From: Typha latifolia
Lineage: Eukaryota > Streptophyta > Magnoliopsida > Poales > Typhaceae
Direction of reading: 5' to 3'
Assembly: GCA_019914945.1 (NCBI GenBank)
Contig: CM034099.1
Location: forward strand, 5,332,001-5,396,000
DNA length: 64,000 nt
The notes beneath the pieces were generated by a model. That model was not told the DNA's origin. It was given only the letters and a program-made list of their open reading frames with translations, and searched no databases. Below, in pieces: positions 48,701 through 59,287 of this stretch; position 1 is the first letter of the stretch, and the number at the start of each line of letters is the position of its first letter. Made by a program: the position numbers and the translations under genes.

Positions 48701-49558
48701 AAGGTAAAGAAAAAAAAAAAACTACGGGTTGTTTAAACGGCGTTCGAACGCTCGTGCACTGCTGATAACACATTCTGTATGCCGTTCGAACGGGTGAATG
48801 ATGTTCAAACACTCGTGCACCACTACAAATACGTTCTACAAACTATTCCAACGGGTGGACGGCGTTTTGAACGTCGGTGCACTGATGGTAACCCATTCGA
48901 ACGCCTTTCGAACACTGGCCCCTTCTAAACTCTCGGTTATTCGAACATCCGAACATCTTTCAAACGTCTCCATATCGTTCGAACGGCTGGACGTCGTTCG
49001 AACGCCATTTTCAACAGAAACTTCATTCTCATGAGAAAATAAGTTATGCACATGGCAAGCATGGTCCATTTACGACTAGATAACCAGTAAAAAACTGGTG
49101 CCTACTGGAGGATGGAGAGGTCTATCTAATATCTACTCTTATCAATTTTCAAGTTCATAGGATATAAGGTAGGGATTTAACTAAATTTAGGATGGCTGAT
49201 GTGCGAAATATGCTTCCAGAATAAAATCTAATCAACTTGAGGATTGAAGTAAACACTAATCAACTTGCGATTTAAGTTGCAACATTGCTCCCACAGTACG
49301 GGTTGACTTCAAGAACAAGAACACCAGAGCTCAAATCGCAAACCGAAGACTTCTATCATCGGGATCATAACCAGTTCAATAAACCATGACGATGAAGATG
49401 GAGAGACAGCTTACGGCGATGGAGAGGCCTCGGAAGACGTCGAGAGAGCGGAGCCGCAGTCTTCCCGTGGGCTGGGGGTTTGGCCGTTCATCATCTTCTC
49501 CACTGCCTCCGCTAAGAGGGACGTAGTCCGCCATTGTTGCGCTCTCGAATTTGGGCAA
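30769..49558 (-). CDS. HGSNAT: HGSNAT-like membrane acetyltransferase (heparan-alpha-glucosaminide N-acetyltransferase family)
   Basis: Thirteen minus-strand exons: 49558-49415, 47573-47436, 46984-46903, 44996-44920, 40385-40279, 37787-37658, 37535-37419, 37345-37263, 36883-36817, 34980-34902, 34806-34715, 32786-32643 and 30804-30769. All phases match; 431 residues. Landmarks: RLRSLDVFRGLSIALMIFVD, then HSPWNGVQLADFVMPFFLFI, whose His (about 65) aligns with the active-site His of human HGSNAT. Next come GVDLEKIRWLGILQRIAIGY, GLYVPDWQF, KCGVRGDLGPACNSVGMIDR, APFDPEGILGS and DICGHRCMTFVFEWMGKHSL. Around ten hydrophobic segments are visible. Human HGSNAT acetylates heparan sulfate from cytosolic acetyl-CoA across the lysosomal membrane; plants lack heparan sulfate, so the plant substrate is unknown. 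ATG 49534 (MADYVPLSGG) is an alternative start. Introns are inflated by transposons. Confidence 0.92.
37598..37618. repeat. Plant telomere-type repeat, three units
   Basis: Three exact CCCTAAA units lie within the 122-base HGSNAT intron 6, about 40 bases from its donor. It could be an interstitial telomeric insertion or a telo-box. Confidence 0.85.
38405..38970. mobile_element. GC-ended inverted-repeat element in HGSNAT intron 5
   Basis: Left CGGCACGGAGTGTGCCAGTG (from 38410) and the reverse complement of the right end, CGGCACGGTACGTACCACTG (to about 38965), are related imperfect inverted repeats, unusual in this AT-rich intron. The interior is AT-rich and repeats TATTTTTRTGYTGACAAATA twice. 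Exact ends and target duplication unclear. Confidence 0.5.
39106..39630. mobile_element. Non-autonomous hAT element, relative of the 40733 copy
   Basis: It starts CAAGGTTCGAGA and ends TGGTGAACTATG (reverse complement CATAGTTCACCA). Flanks are GTGTAAAC (39098-39105) and ATCTAAAC (39631-39638), 6 of 8 matching. Inside the left end, AAATATTATTTAAAAATAC is shared with the larger element at 40733, as is the preceding ATACATAT/CGGCC-type block. The middle is A/G-rich with no coding capacity. Confidence 0.7.
40733..44428 (-). mobile_element. hAT DNA transposon with dead transposase, in HGSNAT intron 4
   Basis: The element starts CAAGGTTTTGAG and ends CTGAAAACCGTG (reverse complement CACGGTTTTCAG), 12-base terminal inverted repeats with two mismatches. 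The 8 bases on each side are identical, CTTTCAAC at 40725-40732 and 44429-44436, the size made by hAT transposases. The minus strand inside carries decayed transposase pieces, listed separately. Length is 3,696 bp. Confidence 0.9.
41153..43800 (-). pseudogene. hAT transposase pseudogene
   Basis: Reading the minus strand from about 43800, a BED-type zinc finger is visible as KCNWCGKEMSEGVSRLKEHL (a Cys-x2-Cys pair, then His). Around 42600-42900 a DUF659-type core survives as FLKSVDATTYFKSADYIY, then MNEVVQK, interrupted by in-frame stops and frameshifts. The last 148-codon open piece, 41599-41153, begins MKKLEKLVFCHYNIRLSDIN and matches the C-terminal dimerisation-domain end of hAT transposases. 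Multiple stops mean no active enzyme can be made. It has the same orientation as the host gene. Confidence 0.8.
45281..45559 (+). mobile_element. SMART/TRIM-like miniature LTR element in HGSNAT intron 3
   Basis: Two direct repeats of about 70 bp, 45281-45350 and 45488-45559, both begin TGT(C/T)A(A/G)AATATA and end near GAGTTAA(CA). The first is followed at once by TGGTATCAGAGC, the complement of a methionine-tRNA 3' region and a standard plant LTR primer-binding site. Next to it lies a GAGTTCGAATC motif. Flanks are GCTCA (45276-45280) and ACTCA (45560-45564), a 4/5 match. Total length is about 280 bp with no coding capacity. Confidence 0.75.
48194..49016 (-). mobile_element. LTR-type insertion with primer-binding-site complement at one end
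   Basis: On the plus strand it runs from TGTTATGCTCTGATACCA to TTTTCAACA, with TG...CA ends and identical flanks GAAAC (48189-48193 and 49017-49021). GCTCTGATACCA is the complement of a tRNA-Met primer-binding site, so the element reads on the minus strand as LTR then primer site. The right part is full of GTTCGAAC-type palindromes (about 48740-49005). No coding region. It lies in HGSNAT intron 1. Confidence 0.65.
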
Positions 49559-50180
49559 GACGACGACGAAAGCGGAGTAAAGATGCTGCTTGCTTTAGAC
49601 GCCTTAATTTGTGGAGTGAGGATGTGGTCGCGTACTTCGCGGTATACCTACTCGCGCTGCTCCGCCATCGAATACCTTGGCTGTCAAAATTATACGTAGA
49701 CCGTAGTCCGTTTGACTTGACGAAGCTCCGAATCCACCAGCACAGGCACAGACTGGCAGGTATTTGAATCCGAATCCATATATATATATATATATGTCGG
49801 ATTTTTCACGTCTTGAGATTGGATCCGGTTAAAAAGCTGCGATCATCTTTATCATCTCTACCTGACAGTCTTATGATGATACATCATGGCATCATGTGAT
49901 CATTTCCTCTGGTTAACAACTAAATGGTTAATAACCCACCATGCGTTCCATATTCTAATGCCAATTTAAATTGAACCAAGAGATCCAACCAATCTAAATA
50001 AACACAAGTTTGATGCAGGCCTCCAGGAGAGCTCTCGTGTCTCCAAAACAAAACACTAACATGTGGATGAATTATTGCTCGCAGTACTGTTCACCCACAT
50101 GATTAAGGAACTATTGTCCTTTTTCTATGATTGGTCTAGCTCCTTTTACCTCTCACGTCTCTCAGTTACAGTAGTTGTCA
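49559..50180. promoter_or_regulatory. Divergent promoter region, HGSNAT and GDSL gene
   Basis: Two start codons face away from each other with 622 bases between (646 if HGSNAT starts at 49534). A (TA)n run lies at about 49778-49795. No motif pair as clear as in the ABITRAM/TRAPPC2L promoter was seen. Confidence 0.5.
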
Positions 50181-50915
50181 ATGAAGAAAGAAGAAAGGAA
50201 TGCAATGATGAATGTCAGGACGAGAAGTGGCGCCTTGTCTTCGCGCATTGCAGTGACTTTGTTTTTGCTCAGTTTCTTTCAGCCGTTACTAGCCGGCGGC
50301 GGTAGTAATAGAACGCGGCCGGTAGTTCCAGCGGTGCTCGTGTTTGGCGACTCCATCGTGGACACGGGCAATAACAATGCAATCCTTACCCTCATCAAAT
50401 GCAATTTCCCTCCTTACGGAAAGGATTTTGTGGACCAGCAGCCCACTGGGAGGTTCTCTAATGGAAGAATTCCCCCAGATTTTGTAGGTAACTCTCTGTT
50501 TGTTTATCTAAACAAGGATGTGCCATTCAATGCAGACCTGTTAACTAACTAGATCTTGAATCTTCTGCTAAGCAAATATGAAATTGGTCATAAGTTGTAA
50601 AGAAAACAAAGAAATGATGTTGTGCGTATGTTGTGCATGTATATAAGTCGATACTTGATGTCGCAGTTAAATTACGTATTAATCAGCTAAACGAAGCATT
50701 TGCAGCTTCACAGATTGGTATAAAGGAAGTGGTGCCATCTTATCTTGGAACTGACCTCACACCTGAAGACATCCTTACTGGAGTAACCTTTGCTTCAGGC
50801 GGCACAGGTTATGACCCCCTTACCCCGGTCCTGGCGGTACCATCTCCAATCTCTTAGTTGTTATTGATTTTGTCTTGTGTCATACTCTGTTGTTTTCTCT
50901 CTTTTCTCAATTACA

Positions 50916-50949
<34 letters not shown>

Positions 50950-52394
50950 ATTTTTTTTCAGTCGGTTCTTTCGATGTCGGATCAGCTGGATCTGTTCAAA
51001 GAATACAAAGACAAACTTACTGAGATCGCAGGAGAGGAGAAAACTGCGACTATCGTAGCTGAAAGCCTATTCATAGTGTGTGCTGGAAGTGATGACATTG
51101 CAAATAATTACTTTATCACAGAGGTTAGAAGGCTACAGTATGATATTGAATCATATGCGGACTTCATAATCCAGCAGGCTTCTGATTTTATTGAGGTGAG
51201 GTTTTATTTCAAAACAGTCAATCAAGCAAATGGTTATCTGTGAATTTGTTACTTTTGGAATCGCATTCTTGTCTTCTAAGTAATTGGAAGTAAGCACAAC
51301 AAAGCGATGGCTTTATGGATACTTTGGTATTCAGAAGTATGCAGGTGCTTTGAAGTTTTAGAGAACCACAAAAACAGTAGCACACAATGCATTGACTACT
51401 CTCTAAGGTACAACAAGTATTACTTGGATTTCATGGACTTCAGTTACTATATAGAGTAACTTATATAGCGAATGGAGATTTATAGAAAACATTAGGGATG
51501 CAATTACCCTTTGTGAAATTTTGGCTAGATACGCAAATACTGATTTCTAAATATGATGTTTCAATTAAATACAGTTTAGTTGAAAAGGTCTAACAGATCC
51601 TGTTCAGAAGTATTATATCCAAACTGTTTTAATACACAATGACAATAGTCTTGCTTACAATTCCTGCAAGAGTGTTGTTCAGAAGTTTCAGTGTGTTCAA
51701 GTAATGGTTACGACTAAGATCACTTGATTTGCCAAGATTACTTGAGATAATATAAGATCTCTTGATCATAGTGTTGTACTGTGAGTTCTTATACTCGTCA
51801 TAGGCATTGTATTCATCTTTTATTTCCTTTAATCAAATACTCATCCATCTTTCCTGGAGTCTTCTAGCAATTATTCCAACTAGGTGCACGAAAGATTGCA
51901 GTTGTGGGAATTCCACCCCTAGGATGTTTACCATCACAAAGAATTCTCGCTGGTGAATTCCAAAAGGACTGCGATCCTTCTCGCAACCAAGCAGCATTAT
52001 TGTTTAACTCCAAGCTAAGGAAACAGGTCCAAAGATTTCATGAAGAATTAGGATGCACGAAGATCGGCTACGTCGATATATATGACATCTTTCTCGATCT
52101 TATTCAGCATCCCCAGAATTACGGTAAACTAAATCTATCAAATTCTTCTCCCCTTCACACTTTAAAATGTCAGTGGTGATGCTTGGATTCCTTTTTGCAG
52201 GGTTTGAGGAGTCATCTAAGGGATGTTGTGGCACTGGCAACTTTGAGGTTTCAATTTTGTGCAATAGCCTGACAGCATCAACCTGCGAAGATGACACCAA
52301 GTATGTATTCTGGGACAGCTTTCACCCAACAGAGAAGGCCTATGAAGTGATGGTTGAATACCTTTTCCATACATATGTTGAGAAATTGTTGTGA
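50181..52394 (+). CDS. GDSL esterase/lipase
   Basis: Exons: 50181-50487, 50706-50836, 50962-51195, 51868-52123 and 52201-52394, encoding 373 residues, typical for plant GDSL lipases (five exons is also typical). Residues 23-38 (IAVTLFLLSFFQPLLA) form a secretory signal core. Block I is VFGDSIVDTGNNN with the nucleophile Ser58; the block II Gly is in FASGGTGYDPLTP; the block III Asn is in CAGSDDIANNYF. The block V Asp348/His351 are in WDSFHPTEKAY, completing the SGNH set. The enzyme should hydrolyse ester bonds (lipid, cutin-like or acyl-sugar) outside the cell; the actual substrate cannot be read. The EXL-like wording (LGTDLTPEDILTGVTFASGG) suggests the EXL subgroup. The ATG at 50181 is the first in-frame one. 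Confidence 0.93.
50919..50946. repeat. (AT)n microsatellite in GDSL intron 2
   Basis: About 13-14 AT units just before the polypyrimidine tract of the intron acceptor at 50961. Confidence 0.85.
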
Positions 52395-54216
52395 GAATGG
52401 CATAACACTAATCAATTTGTCATGTTTTGTTTTCAAAATTTCACACTTTCATGACATATCTACTTCGCTGGGTAGATCCGTTGCCAAATCAATCTGACCG
52501 GCCGCTAAATTTTTTTCTGTCTTATTTTTGTCATATATATCCATATTCCATTGTTTTTCTGGTGAATCAGGATGCAAACTATCTGAACATAAGAAGGACT
52601 GCTGGATTTGACTTCTAACTAGGATTGATTTCTAACTAGATTTTGTCTGAGTTTGACTGCAAAGAGTTATTGCAGATGTTATTACTCAGTATCCTGTGAG
52701 GCTTTGACTTTTTTTGAGAATAATATCCTATGCCTTGCCCCCGAGTAGCCATTTCTTAGTGCATACCAGGGGAAAAGGAATCAAGCCACATCTCTTTTAA
52801 CTAGAGACAAGTAATAAAGTCCTGCTATATGTCTCTCACAGTCTCCCATCCTTCTGAAAAGTAGATTTGTATCCGAATATGAACAGCTCTGTATATTGTC
52901 GCCTCTCTACGAATTCGTAGGACGTGTCCATATAATTGCATTATGCAAGATATTTATGGTTAACTTAGAGGAACTCTCCACATATCTATGAAGTGATCTA
53001 AGGTGTATGTGAATGGTAAAACAAGATTTCTCAATGAACATTACAAGGGCTACAAGACATAAATTGATATCAACAATATCTATAATGCCAATAGTCCTGG
53101 GTTGACTAGAGGGATGCTCTTGCTCCATTCAGCTTTATTAGTGTAAGTTTATAATTTAAGTCAAGTGCTACCATCTCTTGTTACCACTTCTTTCCTAGCC
53201 TCTCAAGATGATTTTGCCTTCAACAAAATCATACACAGAACTCCAAAGACTCAGAAAAGATAGAAAGTTGATTGCAACTGTGATACATGTCTGTATCATT
53301 GTAGTGTCTTTCTATTCTCATAGCTTGATTTCAGGTTTGCAACTAAACACGCTTGCGGCAATGTGGACGCCATTCTTTTCAGCTATTCAATACACTCAAT
53401 ACTGAAGTCACTTCTTGGCTTCTGATCCTTCTTGAGGCTAACTCACTCAGTGTTGGTGCACATGAAAGAGAAGCTTTTTCATACTTTTCAACATCAGAGA
53501 ACATATAAATAAGTAGGAAAAGGAGTAACGGCGACAAACATGTAGTTTGCATGCAAAGAAATATCAACATGTACAAGTCCGCATGAGATCTTGAACCATA
53601 ATTTATGTAACCTCACTACAAACCTTGCAAGAAAAAAGGAACATATCATACAACATCAGCTGCATCCCCAGATAAACCAAGCTATAGACAACAAGTAATT
53701 AATCAAGCAGATTAAAATTTAAAATCATAACCAAGCTTTGTTCCAACAAGAATTAGGCACACCTGGTGCATACTGCTTCAATTCAGGAATCCACTAAAGA
53801 AGAATGAGATCAGGTTAAGAGAAATATATAGAAGCTTGTCGCAACAAAAAGAAACTAAAATGCAGGATAAGAGAAATCAGCTTTAATTTCTTGCCTTTTT
53901 TTTCAATAGCTGGCCTTGCTAATAAGAGAGAAGGTCAGCGGAAAAAGTCAGCCCCACGATAGCTTAATGGTCTTAATCGGTTGTACTCCTCCTTCCCTGT
54001 TTCACTTATTACACATGTTATTGGTTGGGAAATAGAAGAGTGATATTCACTTTAGCTTCCAAGTTACTAGATATATAAGATAATTTTTTTTTGAATCAAT
54101 TTGATGCATTCATCTACTACCACAATTCAGAATGGATAGAATGGCCTTTGATATCATAGTACTACATCTCATTACGAATTTGCGCGTCTTAAGATTAATA
54201 GCAAGCTTTTATGCCA
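52395..54216. other. Convergent spacer, GDSL and beta-galactosidase 3' ends
   Basis: Both neighbouring genes end here. The sequence is AT-rich with short, unrelated frames. I saw no RNA gene, transposon terminus or repeat array. Confidence 0.6.
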
Positions 54217-57200
54217 TCAAAGCCTTCGCTTTCTCCGAGAACATTTAGCTTGGACTGCAAGAGTGCTCAGCGTTCCAGGGCAGTTGACATCCGCCCCATA
54301 GGCGTCGGGTAAGACTGGTAATGTACAAGATCTCTTTCCCAGGCAGAGCTGTTTAATGGAAAGAGAAGCAAAAGTTTCTTATACTGATGAAGTTTGTAAT
54401 TAACGTAACACAGGCTGTCTTTGCTTGAATAATAAAGTGATTAGTATTACCTTCTCAGCAGTGATCTTCACCTGTGGACTGTGGCAATTCCCCACAGTGA
54501 AGTTTCCGCAAATGCCCATGGGATTCCCGAAGCTCGCAAAGACGATTTTGTTCATCACCTTCTTTCCCGGACACTTCAGATTAGCCTGTGCCTTGACATC
54601 CTCGCCGACGGCTTTGATCTTGCCGTCCTCCCTCTCCCATGACTTGCTATGCGCGGGATGCAACTCGGAAACAAAGGTGCAGATGTTGTCCCTCTTCACA
54701 GTCATGATCAGGATATCCTCTGGTTTCCCTCCATGCTCCTCGAAGATGACCAAAAGGTTCTTCTTACGCTTCAAGAAGGCGCGCGGGACGTGGTACCTGG
54801 ATCATGGCAGGTGAAACCTTATGCCATGGCACCAAGATGAATTGTGTATGCCTACAATCTCACTTACACTGACTGAGAAGGCTTTCCAAGAGGAGATAGG
54901 TAGGACACCCAGTAACGCCCAATGCACTCGCCATTGACCCATGCCAGCCCTTTCCCCATGCTGCTCATATCCAGAGCAACTGGGTCGTTTCCACCAGGAG
55001 CATCAAAGTATCTCTGGGAAGATGATGAACCAAGAGTATCACAATTAGTTGCTTTAAGAAATATATCATCTTCTGAGCTAGGTAGGCAACGTTGGTACAA
55101 TTAAGTTTAATATACCTTGTACCAGGTTACTTGTGTGCCACTCTTGGCGTCTGACCACTGAACATGGCTGGATCCTGCTTCATTGTGAATTCCAAATTTC
55201 TCTCCAACCATTCCAACCTGTGAGATATCGGTAGCTGAATTAGCTAGCTGATTGCGATGTACATGACCGATAAAAGTGGTTGCAGAACTAAGAAAGACCA
55301 GGCTTAAAATCTCGAGTATATCTAACTACCCGATGCCCCCAACCATTGGCTGACAAATCCAGAGTTCCAGTGTTGAGACCTTGGATTGCAACAGTATGTA
55401 CACCAGCCATCCGATGTTCCATGTAAGCTCCACTATCCTACAGGGAAGAGGAATATCACTCCAGAAGCCATTAGAGATCCAAAGGCGAAGAATGAGCACA
55501 AAAGGAAAATAAATCAGATTCTAGGACAAATAGGAAATCTCCATCGTGATTGTGTTAGATCTTTACCGGTAAACCGACCGTGATGCCTAAAAGAGAGATG
55601 TGATTAGTGCCTGCTTTTAGATCCATGGGTTTCTGGAAGACAAAACTTTTCTCGATTTTGTTTCCATGTCCAGTTCCTGAAAGTTGCAATTATATGCAAG
55701 GATTAGCATATCATCTTCATCATCTTATTTTCATGATAAGTGAGAGTATTACAACTATATCAAGATAAGTGTATGTAAAGATGAATAGCTGAGTACCTAT
55801 GTATTTGCCATTCACAAAGGCATGCATCATATGGCCAAAGTTTGAGACCTGAAGCACAGGCCGGATGTCATGCCTCATGGGCAAATCATCGTCTTCTAGA
55901 TTGAAGCTGCATTTAGGTGGAACCAAATAAAATAATAAAAAAAATTAACAACCGTCGGCACAACATCTCTAGCAGAAATAAGAAGAGAAAAAAGAAAGTC
56001 ATAGTAGAGCATATATATGATCAAAATTTCTAACTTGAATTCCGATCTCCATGCTAAAGAGGTTCAGATGTGGAGATTAAAAATATAAGCTTACCTTGTA
56101 CTGTACCATAGATAGTCTGTGGTGTCTTTGGTCAAGTTGAATAACTCTAAGGGCTCTTGTGCTGTCATGGAATTTCGGCGGAAATGTGGGATATGTTCTT
56201 GGAACATTTGCCATGCATTGTTCTTCTGTGTTTCTTTCGCCGTATGGTATGTCCTTGCATTGTGCTGAGCATTCACCTGTCTCATGTTCAGAGAAGCCAT
56301 ATTTCACCTTGACTATTACCCATATTATTAATATTATGTGAAGTCTAAATTATGGTGTCCGACATTTTCTAGTTGTTATGTGATTCAAGGAATACTCTTT
56401 ATGATTCCCTTATAATTAGAAGATAAGGTTCGTTATCCTACCCTCTGAGTGTTGAAGACTACTGTTTTACAGTCTGGGAGGATACTGATGGAATGGCGCG
56501 GCAAGAAATAATCTACACCTCTGAAGTTCACAGTCCCATCTTCTCTTGCATTGTGGTTAGAGAGGAAAGCAACACAAACATTTTTGTCAGGCTTCTCATA
56601 CAACCTGGCCTGCAAATGAAAATAATGTTACATTAGGAGACCATTAACAACCATAGGTTAAATATCTGTAATCTACTTTCTGTCTCTCCTTGCTTCCATT
56701 TAAGTGCATAAATTTTAGTGGCATTCTGCTGATGAGATACCTTTCCAGACGTTAGATGTTTAATTAATTTCCTAGCTTGTAATCTCTTACCTCATATCCA
56801 TGACCCAGTTGTTGGGAAGAGTACACTCCCCAAAGCAAACCTTTCCTGCACAATTTCAACGCATGATGCAAATCCCTCAGATGACCCCATTTAGGTTCCT
56901 TTTGCAAACCTAATAAGGAGAAAGAAGTCACCATAATATGAAAGGTAAGATTGTCGTAAAATGAAATTTAAAACAAGTCAATCTAACACAGATCTAACCA
57001 AATTCGTCGAGAGGGGCTTCATCATAGTATCTGGTCATCACAAAAGAAGAACCTGTTCTCCCAAAGTTTGTTCCTCCATGATACTGTGTAGAAAGTAAAC
57101 AAAGAGCATTATCAGAGATTCCTCCTCTGTCTTCTTCTTTCCTATTTTATCTTATGCTTTTCTTTTAGAGGAGACATGATCAATACCATGTAATAGTTTG

Positions 57201-59287
57201 TTAGAGTGCCATTCTTTGAGAAGAAGCGTGCTACTGAGAAAGCAAGATCCTCAGCAGATCTCTGAGATGGCGGATCACCAAATACTCTGTATCTGAAATC
57301 ATCAAGTAGTTACTTGATTATGATTTCCTACCTCCAAAATCACTATATCACAGAAGCCTCGATGGTGCACAGTGGAGCTAGGCTACTGAAATCAGTGATT
57401 ACATGCTTACTCTATCTTCGATGGTCTCCTACATTATCATCAATTCCTCTCTCGCATAAAATCATAAAATAATCACCAATTAGAAACATAAGAAATGAGT
57501 CATCCATGACGGAGGAAATCATTGTTTATCTCTCTGCAACCCGAATAAAAGCCTATTTACGAGGATATGTAGATGTAGTGCATCCTACAGTTCGCGATAG
57601 TCTACCATATCTGCTACTGTTCTATGATGTCTTTTCTGTTTAGCTGAGTTATTATGATGGATGGCAATGAAAAGTTCTAGATAATAAATTAACCAAGGAA
57701 GAAGCATGCATTGCCAATGTACTTACTGAGCAGTCCAGTTCTCAGTCCACAGAACAGGCTTGGTTGGATGATTTGGACCGGTGAAAGTATCTCCACAATT
57801 CCTTCCATTGCAGGCGTTTATCTAGATAGAAACAGAAGTATAAGTGACTCCCACCAAGAAATAGCATACAAAAATTGTCTACTACTCCAATTTGATTGGC
57901 AACTATTTTTTGTGACAATGATATGAATTCTTTTGCTCGGAATTTTACGTAGCAAAAATTTGATCAGAAGGAATTTTACCACTGCACCGGGCGCATCCTT
58001 CTGCTTGCACATAATCCATGGTACTCCAGTATTAGTCTGAAGAGCCATGTTTCCTGCCCATTGGACATATCTCACTCCCCCTTCCTTATACGTGGCTGCC
58101 ACATTGTTGTATTCATTCTCAATCTATTGCAATCAATTTCACCACCATTCTCAGTGAAGAAGAAAGAGCAGTTGGAAGAGTGCATACACACCAGAAAAAC
58201 ATGAAAGAGATTGAGGTAAATTTAAGCCTAAAATGGACCTGGGATAAGATGATGGGACCTCCCTGAGAAGCAAACAGTTTCTCATCCTTCATCTTTTGCA
58301 CGATCATTTCGACAAACTTCTGCATATGGTACTGCCATGGAAAAAAAATGGACCAGTGAGAAAGAGAAAGCAGAGGTACAACTTATATGCTAATTTCTTC
58401 CACAATCTGCTGGAACTCTTATTGTGTTTAAAAGCTGAGAGTGGACTTGGCATGTCGAAAACTAAATTCTTGGTCTTAAAAGAGACCAAGTTGAAGTAAA
58501 CAGAACCTGAATTATATATTCACCTTAAAGGGTTCGTTGTCCGTCCTGAAGATGATATCTGGGACCTCCCTAAGCCAGAATGGAAATCCTCTGAAGCAAA
58601 ATCAAATTAGCAGAGAAAAGTTAATGACGGGAATATCTTGACAAATCCAAGAAATATTTGTTATGGATGTTGAAACATGAGTAGAAGCCTAATGAGACAC
58701 ACCCATGGTTCCATTCTGCCTCAATGAAGGGCCCAATCCTAAGGGTCGCATACATTCCATGCTTCTGGATCAACTTGATGAATTTTACCAAGTCGTACCT
58801 TCCTTCGAAATTAAACTGCAATCACAACCTCGAACATCAGAATTTGATCTCAAAAACTTGGCAAATCTCTCATTTTGCAAACAAATTAGTCATGCCTGCC
58901 CCCGCACAGGCTCGTGGACGTTCCAGAACACGTAAGTCTGGATAACATTCAATCCCCCGAGCTTAGCCTTCTTGAGGATGTCCGGCCACGTCTAAACCAA
59001 CAATCAACCACTTCACGTTATGTTCAAGCTCTCATCCAAAAGCTTCAGAAACATAAACATGACGAACAAATCATCGTTACCTCAGGTGTGCTTCGCGGGT
59101 AATGAATCGAGCCCGAGAACAGCAACTCTCTCCTACCATTTATGATCAACGACCGGCCATCGTACGTAACTCCAGTAACAGCCTTCGCTTTGTGGGCCAA
59201 GGCGACATTCGCCAAGAGCACAAAAGAGAAGAGAATGCTGACGGAACGGCGGAGAGGGAGAATGGTCTCGGGCGATACTGTTGTCAT
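54217..59287 (-). CDS. BGAL: Beta-galactosidase, GH35, with C-terminal SUEL lectin domain
   Basis: Nineteen minus-strand exons: 59287-59081, 58991-58896, 58815-58703, 58590-58524, 58331-58239, 58123-57980, 57821-57727, 57292-57187, 57083-56999, 56909-56791, 56609-56442, 56276-56095, 55906-55797, 55676-55567, 55437-55330, 55217-55116, 55013-54868, 54796-54451 and 54348-54217. They sum to 842 residues, the usual plant size. Signal peptide: [19 protein letters not shown]35 signature: [15 protein letters not shown] with acid/base Glu196; nucleophile Glu267 in [30 protein letters not shown] lies in the catalytic domain. The C-terminus (about 750-836) is a Cys-rich SUEL-type lectin domain ([28 protein letters not shown]). 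It should remove terminal beta-galactose from cell-wall polymers. Wording is closest to BGAL7/15-type enzymes. Intron 2 has a GC donor. Confidence 0.95.

Noticed and set aside
56077..56307. Alternative open frame through beta-galactosidase exon 12 ([13 protein letters not shown]...)
   Set aside because: An upstream AG would also open this exon in another frame, but only the acceptor before 56276 gives [11 protein letters not shown] and leads in phase into the conserved [10 protein letters not shown] segment.
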